A stretch of DNA of 64,000 bases. It comes from Thereva unica. Its lineage: Eukaryota; Arthropoda; Insecta; Diptera; Therevidae. The stretch is from the NCBI GenBank assembly GCA_949987705.1, contig OX465284.1:68867470-68931469 (forward strand), read 5' to 3'. The translations under genes and the position numbers were made by a program. The notes below the pieces were generated by a model. That model was not told the origin of the DNA. It worked only from the letters and a program-made list of their open reading frames with translations, and did not search any database. Below, piece after piece: positions 1 to 10,860 of this stretch (positions are counted from its first letter, which is position 1; each line of letters begins with the position of its first letter).

Positions 1-2
1 TA

Positions 3-104
3 CCGACGGTGGTTGGTGATGAAGAAGTACGAGATTGGCGGAGAGCTGTGTGGCTGCAGGCTCGTTATGTGATTGCATTGCTGAATAAATATAACACATT
101 TTAA
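3..104 (+). pseudogene. C-terminal tail of an open frame entering from the left edge
   Basis: An open frame runs from the left edge to a TAA at 102-104 and encodes 33 residues including DEEVRDWRRAVWLQARY. The W-R-R-A spacing resembles the C-terminal tails of insect non-LTR reverse transcriptases, and AT-rich non-coding DNA follows at once. I infer a LINE tail. A host gene's last exon is also possible, because everything upstream lies outside the window. Confidence 0.35.
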
Positions 105-2355
105 TTTCAAATGCCCGCTGGACTATTAGTGTGACGAGGAGTTTTAATAATCTTTAAAGACAATTTGATTGCAAAATACTTCAGTCTACTTAGTTCGACT
201 AGTCTCAGCTTGTAAATTCACGCTACGATTAAGTAGCTTTGATGGAGTTTCTGTAATAATATTGTTTAAGCGATTAGAGGGAATACATTAACCCCTCATC
301 AATAACGGCTTCACTTATTTCCAATAAAAAACCCACATTTTCTAGTTTCGATTAATTAAACAAATCACTCAAACCAAAGCTAATTCATAAAGACGTCCAA
401 ATTGGATAATGGTAATTGATCGCATTGATCCTACATAAATTTCTGCTCATTCAGATTTTTTATCGATCGACATGTCAATATGTTAATGAAAAAACTCTTG
501 ATGCTTTTCGACCTCAAATAAGATTTTATTATCCCGATTCCCTTCCTTACTAGGTAAGACTACTTCGTTATTTCTAGTGTGAAACACCTACGCGAGGCAA
601 AATTGTCATTGTTACCGTTTGGAACTTAAAATTCATTCAGAAATTGCTGAATGGTTGGGTTAAACAAGTTCAGCAGTTCGCTTAGTGATTTGTCCACTTT
701 ATTATGTTAATCAGGTCGCGTTAAGCAGCTAGCCAGTTATCAAGAAACAGAGATAGATAACATGAAAGACATATTCACTCAAGGGCCGAGTTTGTAGAAG
801 AACTTTTTTCTATTCGGATACTCCATAGAAGATCATTTAAAACCCAATGTTTGGTTTAAGGTTTAATGCCATATAGACTATCATCCTAGAGGTTCGTGGT
901 TCGATTTACCGCAACAGCTACCAAAGCTGCTTGATGTTTCCACTTCTTCTACCCTGATGTATTCCTTTTTGAAGTGAAACTTCCTTGCTCTCGTTCCGGG
1001 GATTTTGAATTGATTCTAGCAGATACGAGTGAATTCAAAAAACAGAAACTAAAACAAGAACAGTTGTACAAAACGGAAGCTGCCTTCACACTTATTTACA
1101 GCTGTCACAATTCAGAATCGACAACGACAACAAGGGCTGCCATATGAAACGGAAGCTTTCTTCTCACTCGCTTACAAAATAACGGGGAAAAAGCATAATT
1201 CCTGAACCAAATTAAACACAACGAAACACAAACAAATTTACATAATATTTAGTTTCCACTTTATTTCATTTAACATTTTGAATTTTAACAACAACAAAGA
1301 GGAACTTTCCACACTTTCTCAACCAAGTAACTGACAGCGACAACCATGATAGCAATTTAGTGATGCCATATAAAAAAATTCTACCAAACCAGGAAAATAT
1401 TTACAATTTATTTAAATCTGTACATAGATGGCGCAGGCATCGGTTAAGAAACAATTACGTGCCGGTTATTTAAAAAATTAAGATTGTATATTAACTATTA
1501 AAGGTAAAGTTTTTGTAAAAGCAGAGAAATGTTTTTAATTTTTTGTCAATTAATACTAAAAGTGTTTTTGGAATATACATATATTTGGGTACATATGCAC
1601 TAACTCTAGTATTGACATCTCGCTGCATGTGTGAGTGGAATCAGTGGTCAGTTGTAAGAGGATGTTTCGGTTCTGTCTTGTTTTTTTGTTTCCAGTCAAA
1701 ATAAACAGTGAACTTCAGCATAAATCGAGAAGAGCTAAAAATTGGAACAGCCCTTAAAAACATCTGTACAATTGAAATGCCCAATTTTTTCAAAGATTGG
1801 TGGCAGCAAAAAGATGATTTCAAAAGGTCAAAAAATCAGTTTGAGAATATGTGCATATGTATGTATGTATATGAAGATTATGGGATTATTCCCGTACGAA
1901 ATGTGTCAAGAGATATCGCGTTTTGAAGATTAAAAATACTCATATGTCCTCAGAGGTAGTACTAATAAGGCATCCCGCCAACTTAACCGGTTAATAATAG
2001 AGTGCCAAAGTTCTGCTTAGCTCTGGTTTTCACTTTGTTCACCTGCTAGTTTGGTACTGCCTGCGACACAGCCTTTGTTGGCTGGTTAGTGGGATTACTT
2101 GCTTTAGGAGGCATAACCAGGCCCAATACATCACCTTGCCTGGCCTGGGGCAGAAATACGTTTTTGGAGCCCCTCCAGAATTATGTAATTCCGAAAAATC
2201 TTACGACTAAAAAAATTTGTGGTAAGAATAAGTTCATTCAGAACATTGAATATAAATACTGAACGATAGGTTCTTTATTCGCGAATGAACCTAAAATTAC
2301 TTAGTGTATCCTAGAAAAGAACAGGTCTTATGTAGACAGGCAGAATCAATCCAGA
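105..2355. other. No gene recognised; AT-rich non-coding DNA
   Basis: The open frames here are short and overlap on both strands. None carries a motif I recognise. A GC-richer patch around 2090-2175 has repeated GGCCT/GGGGC words resembling patches at 2965-3110 and at the far right edge (about 63900). These could be scraps of one old repeat, but I cannot define its ends. Confidence 0.4.
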
Positions 2356-2602
2356 AGCAGCGGGAAAAATTGAAGCGCTACTAAGGGGAGCCAATTTGGA
2401 ACACTGTTAGTAATATAATCTGCGATTGGAGCTTTAAGGAATTGTATGGGACAAAAAAAACGGACAAACGTAGACCGGTTCTTGTTTGATGCAGTGGTCA
2501 AGTAGCAAGCTGGTGGGTACTTAGTTGGGGGACCGGTAAAACTCCTGTTGAAACTCGCGTTTAGAAGGGCTAAAAGGCAATTGCAAAAGGTGAACAAAAA
2601 TT
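2356..2602 (+). repeat. Diverged partial copy of the 40024-40540 TIR-element family
   Basis: This stretch aligns in order with the left part and interior of the TIR element at 40024-40540. The shared words are GGAAAAATTG near the left end, then AGGGGAG, TTGGA.CACT, an A-rich run, TTAGTTGGGGGAC, and AAAAGGCAATTGCAAAAG near the right. Divergence is high and the terminal CCCAGT motif is not preserved, so this is an old truncated copy. The minus-strand open frame across it has no recognisable domain. Confidence 0.5.
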
Positions 2603-2685
2603 AAAAATTATGTAAGATCAAGTATGAGTGACGTTTAAATCATTTCATGATATTATCAATAGAACGAGAGCCGGCAGAAAATATA

Positions 2686-2787
2686 CAGGGCTATTCCTAA
2701 TTCCGCTGCAATCGATTCCGCTGGAATTTTCTTACAATCGTATGCTACCAATGTAAGAAAACTCCAGCGGAATTCAGAATAGGACTG
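2686..2787. repeat. Short palindromic element (hairpin), MITE-like
   Basis: The 102-bp segment begins CAGGGCTATTC and ends GAATAGGACTG. A strong internal inverted repeat has one arm TTCCGCTGGAATTTTCTTACA and the other TGTAAGAAAACTCCAGCGGAA around a loop of about 17 bases. The structure is that of a miniature inverted-repeat element. I found no convincing target-site duplication, so the exact ends are uncertain. Confidence 0.5.
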
Positions 2788-2964
2788 TGATGATGTCATC
2801 GACGACTTTGCGGGAATGGGAGAAAGAAAAACAGTGTTTACTATTTTAATATGATGAGCACACGAATCCATAAACAATCTACAACCTGAAACAAGTATAT
2901 GCTGCGTGCTTGTGTTTCAGGGTGTAAATTACTGTTGCTTGACAATTAGAACGCAGGGATAAGG

Positions 2965-3110
2965 CGGTTTTGACTTTTCTGGTTTGAAGCTGGTTTCGGG
3001 GCCCCTAGACGATAAGTACGCAGGGCTGTGGATGTCGGGTTTTCACTTTTTTGGTTTCACTCTATTCTCGGGGCCTGGGGAAAATCGTCCTAGCTGCCCT
3101 CCCCGTTTGT
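2965..3110 (+). repeat. Degenerate tandem duplication of about 70 bp
   Basis: Two imperfect units each contain GTTTT.ACTTTT.TGGTTT followed by a TCGGGGCC patch, at about 2968 and 3038. The block is GC-rich compared with its surroundings. No coding content is recognised. The second unit abuts the RNase H-type LINE fragment on the right. Confidence 0.4.
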
Positions 3111-3194
3111 GGTGGGGCTGGGCCTTAAACTCCGCTATCTCAAGCTTACCCCGACGGTTGCGGGTTGTGACCAATATGACGGACTGGTAATAAA

Positions 3195-4110
3195 AAGGAT
3201 TATGCCTAAGCTTAGACTTGCCTAGATCTTGCCATCATTGTCTCCGGGAAGTTTGACTTGACCATTACAGAGGTCATGAGAACGGCACTGCGAGAAGTTC
3301 AAAGATGGTGTACCAAGGAGGGTCTGTCAATCAACCCAAATAAGGCTGTCCTGGTACCTTTTCCAAACGTTACAAAGCGGACCTAGGTCCTATCTGTACC
3401 CAGGATACCACAATTGAGTACTCAGACTCAGTCAAATATTTGGAAGTAAATTTAGACAAGAGGCTGAACTGGAACGCTCAACTTGACTACGTCATCAGCA
3501 AAGCCAAAAGGGCTATATGGGCCTGCAAAAGGCTTCTGGGTAAGACATGGGTTCTTACACCACAAATGATGTACTGGATGTTAAACCTGTTGTCACTTAT
3601 ACTGCTATAGTGTGGTGGCCCAAGAGTAAACAGGTTACGTCGATCCTCAAGTGCAGCAAGCTGCAACGGCTTGCTTGCCTCTCCATTACCGGAGCTATGC
3701 GGACCTGCCCCACAGCTGCAATGGAAGCAATCATTGGATTGACCCCTTTGCATCTCTTTATATGGAAATCCGCCGCCATAAGTGCCTTAAGACTTCAGAT
3801 CTCATCCAACTGGCCCCATACGGTCAAAGGACACATGGATATCCTTAAAAATATCCCAAACATTTCCATCTCCCGCGTATCCGACCATATGGTTAGTCAA
3901 AGATGGAACATGGCACAGGGGTTGGTGTCGCAGGACCCAACTCCAAGGTCTCGATTGCAATGGGTAAGTGGCCCTCTGTTTCCCAGACTGAAATACATGC
4001 CATTGCGACCTGCGCTAGGCTCAACCTTGAGAAAGGTCTGAAAGGCGCCAACATTAAAATCTTTTCTGACAGCCAAGCTGCCATCAAGGCACTCTTGAAA
4101 TATAAATCTA
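3195..4110 (+). mobile_element. RNase H-bearing LINE (LOA/R1/I-like), 5'-truncated, family A copy 1
   Basis: A frameshifted 3' part of a non-LTR retrotransposon ORF2. It starts at the reverse transcriptase catalytic region: DLAIIVSGKF follows a damaged YADD box. Next come the RT thumb (WCTKEGLSINPNK, DSVKYLEVNLDKRLNW, RLACLSITGAMRTCPTAA), a short gap, and RNase H remnants (QTEIHAIATCARLN, then FSDSQAAIKAL with its conserved acidic residue). Frame changes occur near 3370, 3570 and 3900. Sister copies in the window are at 10660-10860 and 49575-50525. Clade assignment rests on the RT-then-RNase H order and the PTAA motif; the exact family is not determined. Confidence 0.85.
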
Positions 4111-7100
4111 CCTCTAGCCAAAGCCAAAGGTATTTCACTACTGATTTGTGTTCCAATACTAGTCCAGCGCTGTTTGAAAGTTGGAAGTTTTTCCAGTTCC
4201 TCTTCACATCGCATGAAGCTCTGTTTAAATTAGTCCAGAAAAGGGTCGACTCGCATTTGCTAAAGTTGATCTTCCACTTCCGATTGTTTCGAGATCACGT
4301 TGCAGGAGCATTTGGATTACTTCAAGTAAGATCGCAATCTCCTACACTTTTAGCCATTAAGCCGTTTTTATCCATGTTTTAAGTACTTTTCTACACCTAA
4401 ATAATATATTGTAGCATGTTATGAGAATTGTTATGACTGAAACTATCCATCCATCAGCACTCCTAATAACACCGACCGATAAAACTGCAGTTATTAGTGT
4501 CAATTTAATGAAACTTTTAGAAAGTCCTTAAACAATATTTCACTGCCGGGCGATCTGCGATAAAATATCCTTTCACTAAAATACTCATAAATTCCGCGTA
4601 TTTATCAAGCGACCACCTATCCAGGCACCTCAGCCTCAGCCTTTCTATCTAGCATACTAGTGCTAATTATATTGTTAACATTTCTTCTGATTTCTCATCT
4701 TCAGCCGCTAATTAAAGTGCAAACAACCTGGAGACGAGAGAGAGAGGAGAGATGATATCACTCTCGTTTGCGTCATTTTACAAGCCTTTAACCAGTGAAA
4801 ACTCCCAACTCGGAGGCATCTCCCAGACAAGCCGGCATTTAAAGATTAATTAAAGGAGAATCCATTTCACCTATAGGGGAGAGCCCTAGAAATTCCGAAC
4901 AGAAAGTATCCGCGATACTTTTACCTGCATCTTGGGAAACATGGACGCCGGTGGAGGCTCTGGTGCCGGAGCACAGTCGAAGACCATCTTATGCACAAAA
5001 CAACCGGAATTTTTGATTTGTTTCGTTCTTTTTTAATTTTTTCCTTTTTTTGCATTTTGCTTTTTAAATCAAGCTCGAAGAGAAATGGAAACTTGTGGAA
5101 GATCGTATCCCAGTCATGAGAATTTCCTTCCACCAGAGCAGCTCGAAACCAACGCCCTAGTTGATTCCATTTGTTGTGTATGCTTTTTTTTCATTTTGTT
5201 AAACGAACGGTAAACACAGGTGAATGCGCCTGCATAGGTTTTTCGTTTGCAATAATACCGAAAGGAAATTGAGAAATTGAATAGATTTCACCCATGGACA
5301 CCGATTTACGTTATCGATCCTCCTGTCACTTAGAATTACAGATCGCACAGTTTCATCTCTTGAGGCTCTAGTTGGCCGCTGCTGCTGCGGCTAGGTGCTA
5401 CTCTATATATTCCCGGGGAGGAAGTGCACATACACGATAGAATCGTGTACCTGACGTGCTGTGGTCTGCATGCCTTATGATAGTTAAAAAAGCAAAAAAA
5501 ACGACCGAGAAGAGATAGATAAGGAGAAAATTAAGTGGAAATTTGTTTCTTTCCTTCTACTCCATAAATTCTTCAATATTTTTTTGAGTAATTGCGACTG
5601 TGCACAGCATAATTTTTTTTTGTGTCAATATCTCCAAGAAATTCTCATTAACGCCCACTTTGGAGCTACTAATTTCACGATTACGTTACCCTGCTGTAGA
5701 CTAGTTGTTTCCACACGCTATATATCCCGGCTCTGCAGCACCAGCACCGATCACGTTCGGTCTCTTACCTTTTTCGATAATTTCCTCGTATCACGTTTTC
5801 GATTACAATAATTTCTCATATTTTTTTCAGGATGAAATGGCACGAAACTATCACCACCACCACCGCTGCCGATCCTCCATCTCGTTTGTCTAATTAAATT
5901 GATATCTTCGATATGTCTGCAGATCTATGAGATGGCAAGGATCGTCGATCTGACACGATCGAAATCGGGGAATATCAATCGCGACCAGGTAAACATTTAT
6001 CTATTTCTCGTGGAATTTTAAATGTTTTAGAAAACCTGTGAATAATGACGATCTTTCCTATGAAAAATGCTGATCATTTTGAACAGACAGAGGTGCACTT
6101 GTTACCTTCTTTCATGATTTTACCGCGCTCGCGATCATGTCCTATTGCAAAGATAGGAAACGACGAATGGGCTGTGTAGGTAGTTTACGGGGGCGAGCGA
6201 GCATGAAACTCGCATAAATGTGATCTGGTATATCTCTCTCCACTCAGGGTGAAGAAAGATAGTGATCGTGACTTTTGTTTTCAAAAGTATTTCGAACACA
6301 CCATACACCGAACAGAAAAAAATACCTAAGAAAAGAATAAATTTTGAAACGAAAGAAAATAAATTAACTGCGATACAGAAAAACTTTCCATTTCCGACAT
6401 TAACAAATTTACAGGTATTAAGCCAGAGCCACGGTGGGTTCGTTATACCTTCGGATATACACAATATATTGTTTCACTTTCATTTCAGAGTCAAATTCAA
6501 AATTAATGCCGAAGATCACCACTCGTAATTCCTACAATCACAGTATGACGATCACTGATCTTCAACTGTTTCCTCTTTAAGCTAAAAAAAACCACACTAA
6601 AATCATTTACTCCAGGCCATTTGTAACAGGTAAATGAAAAGTGAGTCGACAAGTGTAGATCGATATCAATTCAAGACCCATGATAATAATAACAGCAAAA
6701 AAATAGAGACACGATCAGTTCCATTTGCGCGGTGCAGAGCCAAGATCACGCCCGTATATTCCCCATAATCATCCCCTCGATTCCTGATCGTATTTCGTAC
6801 ATACTGCAAAACTCGATCAATCGATCGAGGCAAGAAGTCCGCAGGAGGGCAGCAGGTTGATGTCGGTCAATGATTTCCTTAATGGAGCAATCATTCAGGT
6901 GTTGACTCACTTTATCTTAATTGTTTCAAGATATCCCCGTATTTTTTTTCCTGATGATCGATTTATCTTAGATTTTGTTTGTCTCTGGAATCGCGATCTA
7001 TTATTTACTTTTGGTCAGGCTGGAAGGGAAAAATATTAATCAATTTTTGCTATCGGCGGTGTGCGATCTTCTTGTAGAAAGGCGATCTTTAAAACATTAA

Positions 7101-7764
7101 ACAAAAGTGATCCACCAAATGAATTGCAAGAAACATTTTTGTTTCATCATCCGAATGGCGGCCGAATACTTTGGTTTGCGCTGTTTTTTTTTTTGGGACG
7201 AGAAAGTTAATCCAAATTTTTCACTTTCATTACCTTAATGAATGTGTGTCTTTTTTAATTCATACTTCTTTGATGAGGAATAAAAGAAGTGTTCAATTTG
7301 GATTATTTGTTTTGGGTGTCATTTTGGATAATATGATTAGTGCGAAATTTACGAGATTGGTTTTTAAATTTTCGTATTATTGGGTTAAGTGCACCTTAAA
7401 CATGGCGAGAAATTGAATATTAAAAATTAATTTGTTTACACCTGACATTGTAATGAGGGCACTCTCTTTAAAAATAAAAAAGTTTAAAAGGAAATCGAAA
7501 ACTGAACAAAAAATTAAAACTCTACAAGAAGAAGTTGAGTAATTCACCAAAGTATTCTTCCTTCTAGTGATACTGATATGGATCGAATATTCCTGACCTT
7601 AAATCCTTCATCGGAAGAATGAAACGTTTTCATGCCTTTCAAGTTATCTTAAAAGATACATTGTAATGTACATGCTACTACAATATTCCGAGCGATAACA
7701 CAATAGCATGTCTTTATAAACTTAATGTGTACCGTTCGTCTGGTCCCAAGCCCAGAGTGTAAAA
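4111..7764. other. No gene recognised; partly GATC-rich non-coding DNA
   Basis: I see no coding domain or mobile element. From about 5880 to 7110 the tetramer GATC is strongly over-represented (about 25 occurrences by eye, often as CGATCGA). A polypyrimidine tract ending in CAG at 5820-5830, and a GACCAG|GTAAAC donor-like site at 5987, could bracket an exon. The frame contains MARIVDLTRSKSG, but nothing recognisable supports it. Confidence 0.4.
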
Positions 7765-10525
7765 GGAGGAGGGTGGTCAACCTGGCGAATTGACCAGAAT
7801 CGGGAAACCGAAGGAACTAGGCAAGAAACCGCATGCATACGAACTACCTATTTTCGAAATAACGCTACTGCATCCGGGGCAGCCGATGCGCCAAAGCTGG
7901 AGACCTGATGCTGATGAGAAGTGGGTTACTGGTCGAAGACCCAAATTAGTCACACCGAAAATGGAAATTCAATTCGCCGCGTGGAATGTAAGAACAGGAC
8001 ATCACGTTCATCATAATGCAAAATATCAACTGCTGCGCAATTGGAACTACATACGAATTGCCGAATCCAGGACATAGACGATCGTCCCGCCAACAATCGA
8101 CAAAACAATGGCGCCTTACTATTCTGGGGGTGAAAACGAGAGGCCGGCGTTGAGTTTATGGTCAATCGAAGGGCTGCCAGTAGTGTTATAGCATTCCAAC
8201 TGATATCCGATAGTTTGGCGGTTAAAACCATCAGTGGAACGATCAAGACCCACATCGTATCCGTTCATGCGCCAACTTAGACCAGCTCAGACACGAAGAA
8301 GAAGGAATTTTACAATCAGTTTCAACAGACACTGGATACCTCGAACCGAATTAATCACACTTGCGGAGGATTTCAATACACAATCAGGAGCAGATCGAAC
8401 CGGCTGGGAAGAAATGATGGACAAATTCGGACATGGAGAAACTAACGAAAACAGCTTAAGGCTCCTTTCATTCGCAGCGTCAAACAATTTGATCGTTGGC
8501 AACAGCATCTTCCGCCATTAACTTATGCCTAATCTCCAATGGCAAAACCAACCACGAACCAACCAACCAAAGTGCTGCTTCCTATTCCTTCTCATTGTAA
8601 ATTGAGTTACCCGTCTCGCTCGTGTTTTGGTTGACATGGGTAACCTTCAAGTACAAAAAATGTCAAAAATCAAGGCATAAATGACATCAATTGTAATTGC
8701 AATATCCCGCCAAAAAATATGTCAACAGAAAAGTCTAATCTAGTAATAATAATAACAGAACAAACATTTCTGACATTTTACATCTACAGTGATGGAAATG
8801 TGTGTGAACACATTTTGTCAGTTACTTCAGCCTACTTAGACACCAACTGACCTAGCGAATCCCACCCGGGAACGACTGGTCGATGTTAGACTACGTTTTG
8901 ATCAACGCAAGATTCCGATCGACGCTCAAAGACGTACGTGCAGTGCGTGGACTCGATTGAGGATCGGATCATTATCTTGTTCGAGCGAAATTACGATGCG
9001 ATTACAAAGAGTGCGAGTGCCTACGGGACTCGGCCATCGGGCGAGAGTTTCAAATGACATTATCCAACGGGTTCGGGCGCTCGCAAAACCAGACGATATC
9101 GATGTAGAAGAGAGGCAGTTATAGGAGTCCATTGTGGGGTGTGCAATGGAGTTGTGCCACCTATCCGTAAACGGACGCAGCCATGGAAGCGGCGTCGAGG
9201 AAGGAGTACCGGACGCTGTACCAGATAATCCGTAGGTTAGGCAGCAAAACAAAGAACAACATCAAAAATCGGATAGAGCTTTCGTGACTTCTCCTCATGA
9301 GCGCCTGCAGCGGTGGAGAGAATCCTTCGATTAGCTGTACAACCACGATTCGCCACAAGGTCCAGCACCCGAACTGCCGGCAAATCAATTTCTCATTACC
9401 GAACCGACAATTAGGGAGGTGAAGACGGCGTTAAAATCGCTGAAACATGGAAAAGCGCCGGACCAAGTAACTGCCGAAATGATCAAAGCCGGAGGTGATG
9501 TCTTATCACAACAACTCCACGTCCTCGTAACTCACATATGTCAATTTTGAAGAAAGGCGATAGTCGGGAATGCAAGAATTATCGCGTTATTAGCCTCCTT
9601 TCGATCGTCGGCAATTTATTTACAAAAATCTTACAACCGAGGCTACAGAAGCATCGAGAGCAAACGAGCCGGAAAGAACAACCGGGATTTAGACCACATC
9701 GAGGATGCATTGATCAAATATTCGCCCTTCATCAACTTATGGAAGAAAAAAATCATTGAAACGAACGAACTGTCGTCGTTTTCATCGATTTCAATCAAAT
9801 CCGCTTTCGATTGCATCTATTGGAACAGCTTGAGGAAAGCCTTGGAAATCGAACACGTGCCATTGAAAATGATCCAACTCCTCCAAGCGTCTTACGATGG
9901 CTCAACCAGCAGAGTTCATATTCGAAGCGACTTATCCGAGGGATTCCCGATTCAAACGAGTGTTCGACAGGGAGACATCGCTTCGCCACTTCTCTTCAAC
10001 GTTGTGATCGACGCGGTTATGCGTGAAAAGTGGAAAAGACCAAAGTGTCACGTGATGGATCGAACGCTAGTGTTCATCTCAATAGAACCCAAATTGAACA
10101 GGTTCCAAAGTTCAAATACTTGGGATCAGCTGAGGAAAATTAAGTAACATCGACGTCCGAAGCTCACAGCCGCATCGGCCAGGCAACAGCAACATTCGCC
10201 TCGCTCAAGTGGTGCATATGGAAACTAACAAATATTACCATCAAAACGAAAGTAAACCTTTACCGAACGTTGATTCCTTTTATTCGTCTTTGTGGATCGG
10301 AATAAGCCCGAGGTCTTCCAAATGCGACGCTTGAGGCAGATTCTTGGTGACTTACAACCCGATCGCCTTCGTAACGAGACAGTTAGACAAAGATGCGATC
10401 AGCAGACACTGATCGAAGAGGAAATGCAAAAACGTCGACTACGGTGGTTTGGACATTTTTGCTAAATGGATGATAACCGCTTGTTCACCAAAAATCGCCA
10501 AGCATGAAAACGAAGTTTAGTTCCT
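7765..10525 (+). mobile_element. RTE-like non-LTR retrotransposon, family A copy 1 (interrupted at 8526-8833)
   Basis: A degenerate single-ORF element of endonuclease plus reverse transcriptase. Visible parts in order: a GGAGGAGGGTGGTC 5' block; WNVRT endonuclease start (about 7985); endonuclease middle LAEDFNTQSGADRTGW and FGHGETNENSLRLLSF (8360-8490); endonuclease end DYVLINARFRSTLKDV (8890-8930); RT start EVKTALKSLKHGKAP (9415-9460); GFRPHRGCIDQIF (about 9690); motif A SIKSAFDCIYW (9790); motif B SVRQGDIASPLLFN (9960-9995); tail KFKYLGS and RIGQATATFASLKW (10100-10210). The YADD box is missing, apparently by a deletion near 10025. Frameshifts and stops make it non-functional. Sister copy at 20550-22130. 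Confidence 0.85.
8526..8833. mobile_element. 308-bp insertion of unknown class within the RTE-like copy
   Basis: Aligning this RTE copy with the one at 20550-22130 shows extra DNA between the endonuclease words NSIFRH and the DYVLINARF region. Both sides of the extra block carry ACTTA (8521-8525 and 8834-8838), and the uninterrupted sister has ACTTA once, so it looks like a 5- to 8-bp target duplication. The insert starts TGCCTAATCTCC, contains AACC repeats, has no clear terminal inverted repeat and no coding content. A non-autonomous element or short solo LTR are candidates. Confidence 0.5.
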
Positions 10526-10659
10526 GGTATATGGTATGTCGACGTTTATCTGGATTGATTTAATCCGTTATCGCACCTGCTGTAAGCTAAATCAAGTCCA
10601 TACTCCAAACATTCTAACGTGGAATAACACTCCTTTAAAGCTATCCCGGTGTAATATCC

Positions 10660-10860
10660 TCTGTGGTCGCAGGACCCAATTCAAAGGGCTCGATTGCAAT
10701 GGATAAGTGGCCCTCTGGTTTCGAGACTGAAATACACGCCATTGCGACCTGCGCTAGGATCAAACTTGAGAAAGGTCTGAAAGGCGCCAACATTAAAATC
10801 TTTTCTGACAGCCAAGCTGCCAACAAGGCACTCTCAACGTAGAAGTTTTCTTCCAAAATA
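10660..10860 (+). mobile_element. RNase H-bearing LINE, family A copy 2 (short fragment)
   Basis: About 200 bp closely matching 3945-4105: the RNase H segment around ETEIHAIATCARIKLEKGLK and FSDSQAANKAL. Ends on both sides are abrupt. The sequence to about 10860 also matches the family A copy near 50045. It is a dead fragment of the RNase H domain only. Confidence 0.8.

Noticed and set aside
3547..4041. 164-codon plus-strand frame as an independent gene
   Set aside because: Its N-terminal part is LINE reverse-transcriptase thumb sequence and the rest is out of frame with the RNase H domain. It is part of a broken LINE.
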